From: Eunapius fragilis | Lineage: Eukaryota; Porifera; Demospongiae; Spongillida; Spongillidae | Length of the DNA stretch: 64,000 bases | Assembly (NCBI GenBank): GCA_963681505.1 | Contig: OY811976.1 | Span: 1,872,916 to 1,936,915 of the forward strand | Direction of reading: 5' to 3' | Shown: positions 1-10,629 of the stretch, one piece after another | How positions within the stretch are numbered: position 1 is the stretch's first letter | How the letters are laid out: every line of letters starts with the position of its first letter | Translations under genes and position numbers: made by a program | The notes under the pieces: generated by a model | The model's database searches: none | The model's input: the letters and a program-made list of their open reading frames with translations, nothing else | What the model was told of the DNA's origin: nothing

Positions 1-13
1 ACGCACACACGCA

Positions 14-215
14 CCCCAGCAAAAAGTTCTTGGAGAAGATTCCTGCCTAAGATCTTGACCAGATCTTGCCCAACTTGCCCAAGGTGCCAAGATTATGCCT
101 GGCCAAGATATTACCCAAGATGTGGCAAGATCTCAGCCTCCTGGCAAGATCTAGGCCTCGTGCCAAGATCTTGCTCTTCTTGGCAAGAATCTTGCCCAAA
201 AACTTTTTACTGGGA
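14..215. mobile_element. MITE, about 200 bp, 30-bp terminal inverted repeats
   Basis: The two ends (CCCAGCAAAAAGTTCTTGG near 15 and its inverted counterpart ending near 214) form imperfect terminal inverted repeats of about 30 bp. The interior is a string of degenerate CAAGATCTTG palindromes. No coding capacity is seen. Superfamily not assigned. Confidence 0.6.
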
Positions 216-489
216 CTAGACCCCTGAATATACATCACTGCATGCATGAATTGCTACCACACAACAAGGGTTAAGTACAGGCCCTGCTATGAGGTTCTCA
301 ACGTGACGTCACAGTATCTTAGAGCGTACAATAAAAAATAATAAAATAGTAGCCATATACATGTATATATACAATGAAAGAGAACTACGGCAATGCATGG
401 GTTCCCAAGGTTATAGGGGTTAGCGCTTAAGTTTAACAGACTGCCTTGGTCTATATGTCTCAGCCGAAGTCCGAGTTTTGTTATTAATA

Positions 490-953
490 TTATTAAAAAT
501 AAGTGGAGTTTTTGGAGCCTTCAGGTCTGTATCGTTCAGATGGGAAGCTACCTGAAGGTGTTTCAATTGTCCCTTGGAAGTGTGGGCAACTTCTGGTGTG
601 GGATGCAATGTGTCCGGAAACTTTTGCACCTTCTTACTCCACAATTGCTGCACACCAAGTTGGAGCAGTTGCTCAACGGGCAGAAGATAGGAAGATGCAG
701 AAGTATAAACACCTTGACTCATGCTACTTTTTCACTCCAGTGGCAATAGAGACAAGTGGAGTTTTTGGACCAAAGACTACGAAGTTCCTGAAAGAGTTGG
801 GGCATCAATTGAGGTAGGGGTCTGGAGAAGCCTACTCTATTGTGTACCTCACTCAGAGACTCTCATGATCAGTTGCCATCCAACGTGGCAATGCAGCTTC
901 TGTGTTGGGAACAATTAAGACGGACAGTGAAGAGGAAGAGTTTTTAGTATAAA
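490..953 (+). pseudogene. Non-LTR retroelement C-terminal (endonuclease-like) remnant
   Basis: The frame from about 503 to 817 reads through GLYRSDGKLPEGV, IVPWKCGQLLVWDAMCPETF and an AEDRKMQKYKHL segment, then ETSGVFGP and FLKELGHQLR. A stop and a frame change follow. The reading continues as GEAYSIVYLTQRLS, an in-frame TGA, then VAIQRGNAASVLGT and an acidic end at 953. This is the C-terminal block found downstream of reverse transcriptase in many invertebrate retroelements. The pattern P-(D/E)-G-V ... W-D ... K-Y resembles the restriction-like endonuclease of R2-type elements, but the usual PD is PE here. It is a 5'-truncated, broken copy; no RT is present. The family name is inferred from pattern memory. 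Confidence 0.6.
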
Positions 954-967
954 AATTGTTGTATTGT

Positions 968-990
968 ATGAGTGAGTGAGTGAGTGAGTT
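968..990. repeat. (GTGA)n microsatellite
   Basis: Five to six perfect GTGA units just after the retroelement remnant. Confidence 0.8.
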
Positions 991-1012
991 AGGATAAGTA
1001 TATGTTACTAAC

Positions 1013-1170
1013 CCTCCTCCAAAGTGCACTCAGCCATACGCGTGGAAGTGTGAACACCACAGCTGCACTAAGCTCTGTCACGAGATGTGTGACTGACCTC
1101 CATACAACAAGAGATGCACGTTATCCCTGCAAGTGTGGTTCCGTTGCGGGAACCAGCTAACGCAGTATCC
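1013..1170 (+). pseudogene. Broken duplicate of NFX1-type zinc-finger exon
   Basis: This segment nearly repeats 1785-1925. It encodes PPKCTQPYAWKCEHHSCTK and LCHEMCD, then an in-frame TGA where the intact copy has CGA (Arg). Reading frame is lost after CTLSLQ. It is therefore a partial duplicate of the neighbouring zinc-finger fragment that has decayed. The rest up to about 1460 has no recognisable coding content. Confidence 0.6.
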
Positions 1171-1464
1171 GCGGAGCTAGTCCCTATGATGTCAGCATTA
1201 TGGGAGCACGGCGTGAGGACCAGTTTGGTCCTCGTCAAGAATATTCTGCATGAATCGCTTTTCCACGCAGATAGTCTCGCGCGCTCCACAGGGCGTACAT
1301 GTTGCCTTCGGAAGATCCCATTGTGAGCATATATATAAATTTTTCCTCACTCATGCATTCAAAGTTTCCTTAGTGGGATTCTCAATCGCACCCTTTGTAA
1401 GTGCCAATGTGGTCTAAGTACGTTGTCTGACGCCTTGAATAAAGAGTGTACCTTCTAACCTTAC

Positions 1465-2004
1465 ATGTGGGCCACCATGGTGCTGAGTGAGTGCACGTCT
1501 TGTGGTGGTGTGGTTCATGTTCTGTGCTCTTCGAAGTACGCCCCAGCCAGCTGCAAGTACAACTGCAAGGTGACCCTACTGTGTGGTCACAAGCGCTCTG
1601 GTAGATGTGGCCAGTGCTACTCTGCACGCATGCATCAGTCGTGCCCGTACTCTGTCAAGGCTAAGCACTTTTGCGGCAATCTGTCCTCACCGGTCCCATG
1701 CATTGGGCTTGAGTACCAGTGTGGACAGACGTATACAGTGCGCTGTCCTCACAGTGAGGTCACACTACGATGCCCAGAAACTCCTCCAAAGTGCACTGAG
1801 TCATGCGCGTGGAAGTGTGAACACCACAGCTGCACTAAGCTCTGTCACGAGATGTGTGATCGACCTCCATGCAACAAGAGATGCACGTTATCACTGCAGT
1901 GTGGCCATAAGTGTGAGAGCCTTTGTGGGGAACCTTGCCTCTCTGTTTGTCCTCAGTGTCAGGAAAAAGAGTTTAGTAAAAAAACTCATCAGACAAGCAT
2001 TTAG
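1465..2004 (+). CDS. NFX1-type zinc-finger protein fragment (ZNFX1-like)
   Basis: A 179-residue Cys/His-rich frame with the spacing of NFX1-type fingers: LLCGHKRSGRCGQC, then WKCEHHSCTKLCHEMC, RPPCNKRC and LQCGHKCESLCGEPC, ending with CPQCQEKEF. This series of C-G-H ... C and C-x-H-x-C-x3-C-x2-C modules is typical of the C-terminal half of ZNFX1-like proteins, which carry an SF1 RNA helicase N-terminal to the fingers. No helicase motif is visible upstream. The start ATG is the first in frame and may not be real: the segment could be one exon or a gene relic. The adjacent decayed duplicate favours a relic. Confidence 0.55.
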   Translation: MWATMVLSECTSCGGVVHVLCSSKYAPASCKYNCKVTLLCGHKRSGRCGQCYSARMHQSCPYSVKAKHFCGNLSSPVPCIGLEYQCGQTYTVRCPHSEVTLRCPETPPKCTESCAWKCEHHSCTKLCHEMCDRPPCNKRCTLSLQCGHKCESLCGEPCLSVCPQCQEKEFSKKTHQTSI

Positions 2005-2458
2005 GCATGCTTTATTCATGGAATATACTTAGCCTCCATGCTGTACCACACTGCAAACATATATGTGTTCTGCTGAATATTTACAAATTGTAGTCCATAC
2101 ACAAATGAATTGCAGACTGCCCACATGCTCATATTTAATTTGATACGGTGGATTATTCTAACAACGGAGTCTATTACAGGATCAAAAGGGCACAACTATA
2201 TGCACTCATTCGTTGAGCAAAAGTTATTTACCCTTTATTTATTTCTTCATTTTAAACATGTACTATATTGATTTTATTTTACATTTGTGCTATTTACTAT
2301 GCCCCACAGCTTGTGCATCGCTGGCCCTGAGTTCAGTATTTCTGATGAGCTATCACATAGATGATGAATTGAAATAGGCTGGCCTTGATATACTGCAAAG
2401 ATCCACAGCGAAAGTATTGCGTGTTTGATTTCTACGTGGCACAACAAGTTAGAAAATT
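2005..2458. other. No gene seen
   Basis: AT-rich sequence without splice-bounded open frames or clear repeats. Confidence 0.5.
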
Positions 2459-3021
2459 GTTTAACACGCGGTTTACGACAGATGCGGGGAAATATTGGGG
2501 AATATATAATATTCATAATTCCCTCCTATAGATTTTTTTCTAAACTAAACATGTTTAATAATACTCCAATCATTATAGATGAATTTGGAAAAGTAAAGAA
2601 TCAGCAGGCATATACAATTGTCGTATTGTAACCTTTAAAAGCCAGCTCATTATAGTTTTAACGATGTGCCTCTCAGCATTCAAGGTACAGTTCTGATTTA
2701 CACTATAGCCTATACTTAATAAATGGATGCAAAAGCGAATGTTATAAGAAACAATTTTATACACCGAAAACCAATACAGTGGCATAGGTAGTGCGATTGA
2801 CCAGGAATTGCATAGAAAAACAAAGGGCACCTGGCGCTGCATGTTTGCGGAATTGCCCGACAATACGAGCCTGTATGTAACTCCATAGGGCAGTCGCAAA
2901 TGCGTACTGAGTTTTAAATATGAAAAACTGCAAGAATGATCATTCAAACGACTACTAGGAGGGAATTATTCCCCAAAATAATCAAGATTTCCCCGCGTCT
3001 GTCGTAAACCGCGTGTTAAAT
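2459..3021. mobile_element. 563-bp inverted-repeat element flanked by TTAA
   Basis: The left end TTTAACACGCGGTTTACGAC and the right end (its inverse at 3001-3020) form terminal inverted repeats of about 65 bp, extending inward to the GGAATTAT/ATAATTCC blocks. If the repeat proper starts at CACGCGG, both ends are preceded by TTAA, the target of piggyBac- and Kolobok-type elements. No transposase is encoded. It is a non-autonomous element; superfamily uncertain. Confidence 0.65.
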
Positions 3022-3068
3022 ACAATGTGGTTGTTGCACCAAACATTATGATTGCGTGTGTGCATGTG

Positions 3069-3184
<116 letters not shown>

Positions 3185-3833
3185 CTTCGCATGTTTTGGA
3201 TGGAGAACCAAGGCTTGGATAAATAAATACATGAAAAAATAGAAAGTCGATGGCCAAAGCAAAGGTCTTGCGCATGAAATTTTTTTAGCACGTTATACAT
3301 GTAGTATCATTTTGTCATTTATATGCCCAGATCAAACAGTTTCATGCCCAAAAATCATGACATAAAAAGGGATCAGTCAATGCATGCCTCAATTTGAAAG
3401 ACAATCATGCAGTTATTACATTTGCAAATACTCATCCTAAGACCTAGTCTAAGTTATTTACATTTTCAGATCATGCTGCATGCGTTTGAATAGATGAATG
3501 AATTTGTCAACAAGAATTACTTTAATTTTAACTTACGGATATTGCCAAACACAGGGCTGGAATAGTGCAAAGAAGTGTCAAACACCCTCCAAATACAATG
3601 CAGATGATCACCATCACAATTGAGAGCATGTAGAAATGACCCTGGCTAATTTATTTATGAATTTTTGCAGCGACAGTTGTTGTTACAGGTTGGACAGTGA
3701 CCGCTGGGGTATCTGTTAATAGCTAAAAAATGTGTAAGGAATATGTGCCATTTAAAAATCATACAATATAGGATGCAAAAAAATGCGACAGGACCCCTGA
3801 ATTTGAAGCAATTTAAGATGTGGTCATATGGAG

Positions 3834-4644
3834 TACAAGTAAATAAAAACATTCTCTCTGAGAAAGTTGGTGGGATATAGGTTTTGCAGGCAAATAGTAT
3901 ACTGGTGTAAAAAGCAAGGAAACAAGTTTTATCAGAAGGGAAAATGTAATAGTCCTATATTTAGCACACTTCGACCAAGGCATAAGCTGTTTCTGTGCTA
4001 AATATAGGACTATTACATTTTCCCTTCTGATAAAACTTGTTTCCTTGCTTTTTACACCAGTATACTATTTGCCTGCAAAACCTATATCCCACCAACTTTC
4101 TCAGAGAGAATGTTTTTATTTACTTGTTACCTTAATTTTTTTAACACTCAAATCACTGTTGCATTGCAGGTTTCCTCCCTTTCATTTAACTTCAATCCAA
4201 ACGTATTGTGAAAATTTTTTAGGTACCTTTGCTTAATTAGAATTGGTAAGACCGTATATAGGCTTATAGGCTTTTTTTTTTTGTATCAAAGCGAGTCCTC
4301 CAGCAAATTCTAAAGCTATTGGTGCAATTCTCATTGCTTAAAAGTGTTCCTGTCCCGAGTTATGAGTTCTCAAGAAGAAGAAAAAGAAGAAGCAGAAGCA
4401 GACGACCCGCCCATTATTTTTGGAAGGGGAACGAGGACAGCAGTATTTTTCGTTCTCGACAACCACGCGGTTCTACGACGTGAAACAAAAACGAAACTAC
4501 TCAGTTTTGACTTCTAGATCGATTGCCGCAACAAGTTAGACGATCCGATCGTCGGGAGCGAAGCTACGGTAGGGTCGCGGGATTTTAATTAAATTCATAG
4601 TCGGGGTCATAACCTATACGGAAGTCTCTAGCGAGACTTCCGAT
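3834..4644 (+). mobile_element. Foldback element family F, copy 1
   Basis: The first 290 bp form a foldback: an arm starting ACAAGTAAATAAAAACATTC and running through AGCAAGGAAACAAGTTTTAT is repeated in inverse, with a loop near 3972-3992. A unique tail of about 510 bp follows (4126-4644), ending in the small palindrome GGAAGTCTCTAGCGAGACTTCC. The same foldback-plus-tail unit recurs at 9564-10364 and, reversed, at 20145-20930. It encodes no protein. Diverged copies are listed separately. Confidence 0.8.
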
Positions 4645-6130
4645 CAAACCTTCGCAAACGTGTGCAAAGACCAAATTATACTTTGGCATAGATAAATGGT
4701 GAGATATGAAGTTTTAAAATACAAAGTAAATAGTGTTAACAGTTCAAACAGTTCAGATTTAAGTTAACAAGTGCCAGTATCTCATAGAGTGTGTTTCAAT
4801 GGCAACAATATGCCTTACCTATGACCACAAGGAAGCAATGAGATTCATTATGGTGATTAAGGAAAGCACCCCAGTTGCACAAAACAACCAGCAGTTTTAG
4901 AGGTACTTTTACATCCTTTGTGGTTTCAGTTGATGGACTTCTTCATTGGGAAGCTGAGCACTTCAATGGCCGTGGATATGTGTTGCAAGCAAATGGAAAA
5001 GTCTTAAACATGTGGCTACATCAGAGCAAAGCATTTATTTAATCAGAGCAGCCATCCTATGCCTAAGGGGCTTTAGTGTAAAGTGGAGGAGTGGCCGAGC
5101 TTTGAAGATGGGACCCCTCTTTACTCAATCATACATTGAAGCAGTCTGAACCATCTATTTCTTAATAAATTTACAGATAGTGCTGTATATATGTAATTAT
5201 GTAACCAAATGGTTTCTAATAAAAGATAAAATTAAATTAATCAATTAATTAATATTACCATTAAAAAAAAAATGATTTCATGATAAGTCATTATTGTACC
5301 TTACATGCAGAGTGAAGCCAAATTACACACTTTCACAAGAGGAGAAGAGGTTGCAATATGGATGAATCCTGATGTTAAGATCAACCCATAATTTATGGGG
5401 CTTTTTATTATTTACCTCTACGTGGATATTACTCGTAACCATAAGTCCATATGGAATATGGAAAACCATTACATCAACATAGTCATCTGATCACGATGCA
5501 AATTATCATCCATGTTAACAAATTTGTGGGACGAGCCTTAAGACATCAGATTTCATTCCTCTCAGTGCTGATTTAATTAAATCCTAAGCACCAAGACAGA
5601 GTCTTTACACACAACTGTTCTTATAACTGGAGAAGAGGGCTCATGTCTGTACAACTTTCTACAGATGGCTAGCAGACATGGTCTCAACCAAATAAGAAAA
5701 GCTTAATTAATTTTCTTGTATAGTGAGAATTGTATTTCCTCATACTACATTGTAAAGTAATATGTACATGTTTGTCTATACTGGCCTATAATATATGTGT
5801 TGATGTACCTGTGGATTGGGAGTAAATGGAGGAGGGAGATATCCACCTGGACATAGAGAATATTGATACATGATATCATTTGTGAGAAGCATTCATGAGA
5901 CTCTTCTACTCATTGGGAAAGATTGTCATTATGATAAACATGAATGTTTGTACTTTATAATTAACATTTGTGTGTATTTGCTGTGAGCATGTGTATGTTT
6001 GCGAATGTGTGTGTATATGACCTTTTTCAACCTCTAAATATCCCTGCTGTGGCAGCTGGATACATGTATATCCTTGTTGTTCCATGGCAACTAAAAGAAA
6101 TGAATTTAAGATGAATTTTAAAAATCATAC
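4645..6130. other. AT-rich intergenic DNA
   Basis: No open frame of note, no inverted repeat with clear ends and no RNA gene recognised. A short AATTAAT-rich run lies at 5233-5260. Confidence 0.5.
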
Positions 6131-6132
6131 AT

Positions 6133-6368
6133 ACATGGCGCGGATCCTGTGGGTATGGGGGCCCATCTTTAATAAACATAACACCCCGTTAATAGAGTAA
6201 TTAGCATGCAGATCTCTTTTCAACAACATTCATCTGGAAATGAAGCCTTTCCCCGCAAACTCGACGAGGAGTTTACGGCGCTCCCTCCTTAGGTGCAGTG
6301 GGCGAGGACCCCTCCCACAGCTTGTGCCCCTCCTCCACCCCAAAAATCCTGGATCCACCACTGCATAC
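6133..6368 (-). mobile_element. MITE with GTGGTGGATCCAG-type end
   Basis: The right end, read in reverse, is CAGTGGTGGATCCAGG, a terminus shared (with variation) by the element at 41357-41628. A matching but diverged end (ATGGCGCGGATCCTG) lies near 6133. The interior is G/C-rich. The open frames on both strands are incidental. Confidence 0.5.
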
Positions 6369-6823
6369 CGAATGTTCATGCAGCAGCCTTTAAAATATAT
6401 GCTGTACGTTATCACTGAGTAGTCTTATTGACATGTACGGTCGCTCAAGTACCGGGTTAATTTGAGCTGACAAATGTATCGCAATTTTATGTACACTTTC
6501 CTCTCTTCCAAAAGTTTTTGCCAGCTACTAACTTGCGTTTAAAAAAAAAACGCATTGCGATAATTAACGAATCAAATCGACCCGTGGAGCACATCATGAG
6601 AATAACGTTAACGTGTGTACAGTGTACCGACCTAATGGTTACAAGGGCCTTTTCAATTATTTTAATTTTTTAAAACAATTCCGAGGAGGGGGGGGGGGGT
6701 GCAAAAAATATCCACCATCAGATTTCTTAATGAGGGTACCACCCCCCCTACGCCCCTTTCTCACCACGCGTAACCACAATTAGCACTGAAATAAAAATGA
6801 ATACATAAATTCTTATCACAACA

Positions 6824-7311
6824 TTAGCCTGTGAGAGAAGGGTTGGTCACAGATGCAGCATCATCTTTCAACCTGGCGAGGTCTATCTTTAGCCTCTTCT
6901 CCTGCTCCATAGCTCTATACTCCTTGCCCAGTACTCCTAAATACTCATCTTTGCGAATGGCATACTTCCTAACCTCCTCTCCTTTGACCTGGATGCATAT
7001 ATAGACTCCATGTGGTCTAAAAAATGGTAGCTCCACACATAGTGAGCTGCAAATGCCCAGTTGTGAACGAACGGTGCAGGTACATCAGGCAAATACCCCA
7101 GACATAACGGCTTAGGCAACAGCTGGTTTTGTTCTGATACACTAGGGACGCACGCTATGGCAATTGATTCATGCAGTGCAACGCCAAACGGTATCCCCGT
7201 AGTCGTACTACAAGCTGCACTTGCTGCGCTCGTGCACAGGAATCGCTGCCTTTTATCTGCAGGGGGCTCCGATTCCTGCATTAAATTTCCTTCTGCACAA
7301 ATCGGATTCAT
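6824..7311 (-). CDS. Unrecognised open frame, probably frameshifted
   Basis: A minus-strand frame of 124 codons (7311 to 6937) overlaps, out of frame, a 70-codon frame ending at 6824. Reading the first to about HYVWSYHFL and then the second from RPHGVYICIQVKGEEV gives a continuous-looking protein of about 160 residues. Its charged helical end is KYAIRKDEYLGVLGKEYRAM. No family is recognised. The frame change near 7020 could be a decayed gene, an intron or an assembly error. It sits inside repeat DNA, so a transposon accessory frame is possible. Confidence 0.25.
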
Positions 7312-7696
7312 AGTGCCGTTGCACGTTAACTAAGCGCTTGCCACACCTATCACAATCCATATTCAAGTACGACGTTCAATCGTTGGTTAATTATTAAAGC
7401 TGCCACGAGGGGGTTAAATGTTAAAATCGTTTGCTGCCGAGTTTATGAATGTCTAGCGATTGCGTGTGGGATATCAGTGAAATCCCTTTGCTGAGAGAAA
7501 TAGATTCATGCAACTCCCGTGTGAATTCGAAGTGAAAGAAAAAAAACACATGAATTCGCTTTAAATATCAATTTTAGCAGGGGGTACCACTCCTATGCCC
7601 CCTTTTTCAATCCATCATATCTTTTTCCGATTTTAATTTTGAAAGCAGATTCTTAATCCCCATTTTTAACTCTTCAATATTGGATGAAGATTTTCT

Positions 7697-7718
7697 TGCC
7701 CCCCCCCCCCCCCCCCCC
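7697..7718. repeat. Poly-C tract
   Basis: About 20 C with one interruption, at the inner end of a diverged inverted-repeat arm. Confidence 0.9.
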
Positions 7719-8181
7719 GCCCTCGAACAATTCACATAAATAACTAAAAATGAAAGGAAACAAAATATGAGAATCTATTGTGCAAGTAGAAGGGCTTCCC
7801 CTGACACCAGAGGTTGTGTAGCAGACATTAGACATATAATAAATGGCCAAGGTGAGAGCGTGCCCCTCGAATGCACATAACTGAACTTTCGCAGAAATGA
7901 GTAGGCAAGGCGGCATCATGATAGTTAGGCTATAGGCCTGGTTCCATTTAAGCATATGAGAATAGATTACGTGCGCCTTTTCCCGCGCTTTAATATTTTT
8001 AAAAAGAGTAGCAAACGCGAGGCGATTGCATACAGCTATAGAGGTACGGTGTCAAAATGAATATAAGTGATTAATTGGTTAAGGCGGAACGTTTTAAGTT
8101 ACTAAGGTAATCTGCTTAAATGCTGGGTTTAAACGTCCGTCTAAATGTTGATTAATGCCTAACGTACGGGGGGTGGGGGTG

Positions 8182-8552
8182 GCGTACATTTGTCTACCGC
8201 GGTGTACAGAAAATAAATTTACTCATGCAAGTTTCTGTCAGTTTAACATCCCTTTTACATTTGACAGTGCACGCTCGTTGTTCAGCTATTATTCTTTTCT
8301 TTGGTCCCAAGCCAGGGCGTCAAAGCTAAAGTTGAGGTGTGCACGCAGTTATTGTACAACCATGCATATCTTGATCAAATAGCTTCGGGGACCAAAGAAA
8401 AAGAGTTATGGAGCTCGGAAATTTGGGGTCAAGCTCCAAAGGACCTTAACAACGAGCATGCACGCACTGTCAAATGTAAAAAGGATGTTAAACTGGCGGA
8501 GAGTGAATAAATTTATATTCTGTATACACCGCGGAAGTCAAATACATTCCTG
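8182..8552. mobile_element. MITE family G, short copy (about 370 bp)
   Basis: Left end GTACATTTGTCTACCGCGG and an inverse right end near 8523-8550, with further inverted pairing inside (CATTTGACAGTGCACGCTCG against CGAGCATGCACGCACTGTCA). The same termini bound the long copy at 13182-14215. Confidence 0.65.
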
Positions 8553-9563
8553 GCAGAATGCCCGGCACTTTAGACATTAAAAATATTTTAGATCGAACGC
8601 TAACCTCAACTTTAATCTTAGATTAAGATTAAGTTACACTTCTCGAGGTACACTCTTCTTTTTTTGCAGTGATCGTGTAGGGCGCGCATGCATAGCTAAA
8701 CTCATGCAAGTCGAGCACGCTTGCACGACTGTAAAAATGAAACATGCATCCAAGTGTTCTAAGTATGTACACGGAAGGATATTCGCTTCAGAAATAGAAA
8801 ATACAACCATGCACTCGCCCTGTTGTGGTACATAATGCTTCGATCAGTATGCATGATAAACACACGCTGAATGTATATATACTTACCTAGAAATGAAGCT
8901 GACGAAGATTATAGTGGGCTGGCTCAGAATGGGACTATTATACACATGCACACCAGTGTGAGTTAGATATATATAGGTAAAGCGCACATAAGGATGTTTA
9001 CCGTACGACCGTTTGAATAGAAGATATACTTAATTGGTTTTGAAAACAGTACATAAACGAAGTGCAACTGATGTTTTCAGCATGTGCACTTATCATGCAT
9101 TTTCTGCAAACTAAGCTTGTAATGTTATCTCCACGCATTTAGTGCGAAAAATATATCATCATCACATTCGGCACTGACATGATCAGTTAAAGAGTCATAC
9201 ACTGCATGGAAAATTTTTTTGTTGGAATAACAAATGCTAGGTAGAAATAACAAGAACATTGTAGACCATTTTGACTTTCAAAAAACATAAAAAACTCTCA
9301 TTTGTTAAAACTACAGTTGCTAGTTGTATCTATTGTATAATGTTATTGTTACATTGAATTTGCTTGTTTCAACTAGACTTTAGTGACATTGACATAATTT
9401 TTGTACTGTTGAAATGACTAGTTTTCAAATAGATTGGAACTGCTAAAAACTTATATAGTTTTAACAATGGTTTGTAGAACCAATGCATTTTGATTAGGAA
9501 CGTTTTAAGGAGTATATGTCAAAACAACTACTAGTGCAATTCCCTGTTACAGTTATATATGTA
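8553..9563. other. No gene seen
   Basis: AT-rich unique DNA. No splice-supported exon or RNA gene recognised. Confidence 0.5.
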
Positions 9564-10364
9564 ACAAGTAAATAAAAACATTCTCTCTGAGAAAGTTGGT
9601 GGGATATAGGTTTTGCAGGCAAATAGTATACTGGTGTAAAAAGCAAGGAAACAAGTTTTATCAGAAGGGAAAATGTAATAGTCCTATATTTAGCACCTTC
9701 GACTAAGGCATATGCTGTTTCTGTGCTAAATATAGGACTATTACATTTTCCCTTCTGATAAAACTTGTTTCCTTGCTTTTTACACCAGTATACTATTTGC
9801 CTGCAAAACCTATATCCCACCAACTTTCTCAGAGAGAATGTTTTTATTTACTTGTTTCCTTAATTTTTTTAACACCCAAATCACTGTTGCATCGCAGGTT
9901 TCCCCCTTTCATTTGACCGATTTAATTCAATCCAGACATATTGTGAAAATTTTCTAGGTACTTTTACGCATTGATAAGACCGTATATAGGCTTCTGTGTA
10001 TCAATGCCTAACATCAACTAAGGCGAGTCCTCCAGCAAATTCTAAAGCTATTGGTGCAATTTTCATTGCTTAAAAGTGTTCCTGTCCCGAGTTATTAGTT
10101 CTCAAGAAGCAGAAGAAGCAGACGACCCGCCTATTATTTTTGGAAGGGGAACGAGGACAGCAGTATTTTTTGTTCTCGACAACCACGCGGTTCTACGACG
10201 TGAAACAAAAACGAAAATACTCAGTTTTGACTTCTAGATCGATTGCCGCAACAAGTTAGACGATCCGATCGTCGGGAGCGAAGCTACGGTAGGGTCGTGG
10301 GATTTTAATTAAATTCATAGTCGGGGTCAAAACCTATATGGAAGTCTCTAGCAAGACTTCCGAT
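9564..10364 (+). mobile_element. Foldback element family F, copy 2
   Basis: Same layout as the 3834-4644 copy: a foldback of about 290 bp and a tail ending in the GGAAGTCT...AGACTTCC palindrome at 10340-10362. It is close to copy 1 over most of its length, with small indels (for example in the AGAAGC run), so both inserted fairly recently. Confidence 0.8.
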
Positions 10365-10629
10365 AGGCCGCCTGTGAACAAGTCGAAAGATGGCTTATGT
10401 GCAACGTCAGAGTAGGAGACAAACTGTAGCACAAAATACATGCACGCTAAGGAATCTATTGCACTCATTTTAAAGTTTATTAGTAAAATAACAAATTATT
10501 ATTATTTTTTAATAAAGCCCACCTCACGTGGTAGTGGGTCCTGTAGTAGATTGGCATTGTCTCTTTCCTTTGTGTTCTGTCTATTTGAAGCAGTTTTGTA
10601 GTGTGATCACTTGTAACGGATGCTAGCAG

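Larger units (their letters stand above)
6660..7735. mobile_element. Diverged long-inverted-repeat element, interrupted
   Basis: A G-tract followed by GGGTACCACCCCCC at 6680-6745 and a block at 7480-7718 (GGGGGTACCACTCC, then a C-tract) match the two arms of the element at 13182-14215. The sequence between (about 6790-7320) is unrelated to that element and contains the minus-strand open frame described next. Confidence 0.45.
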
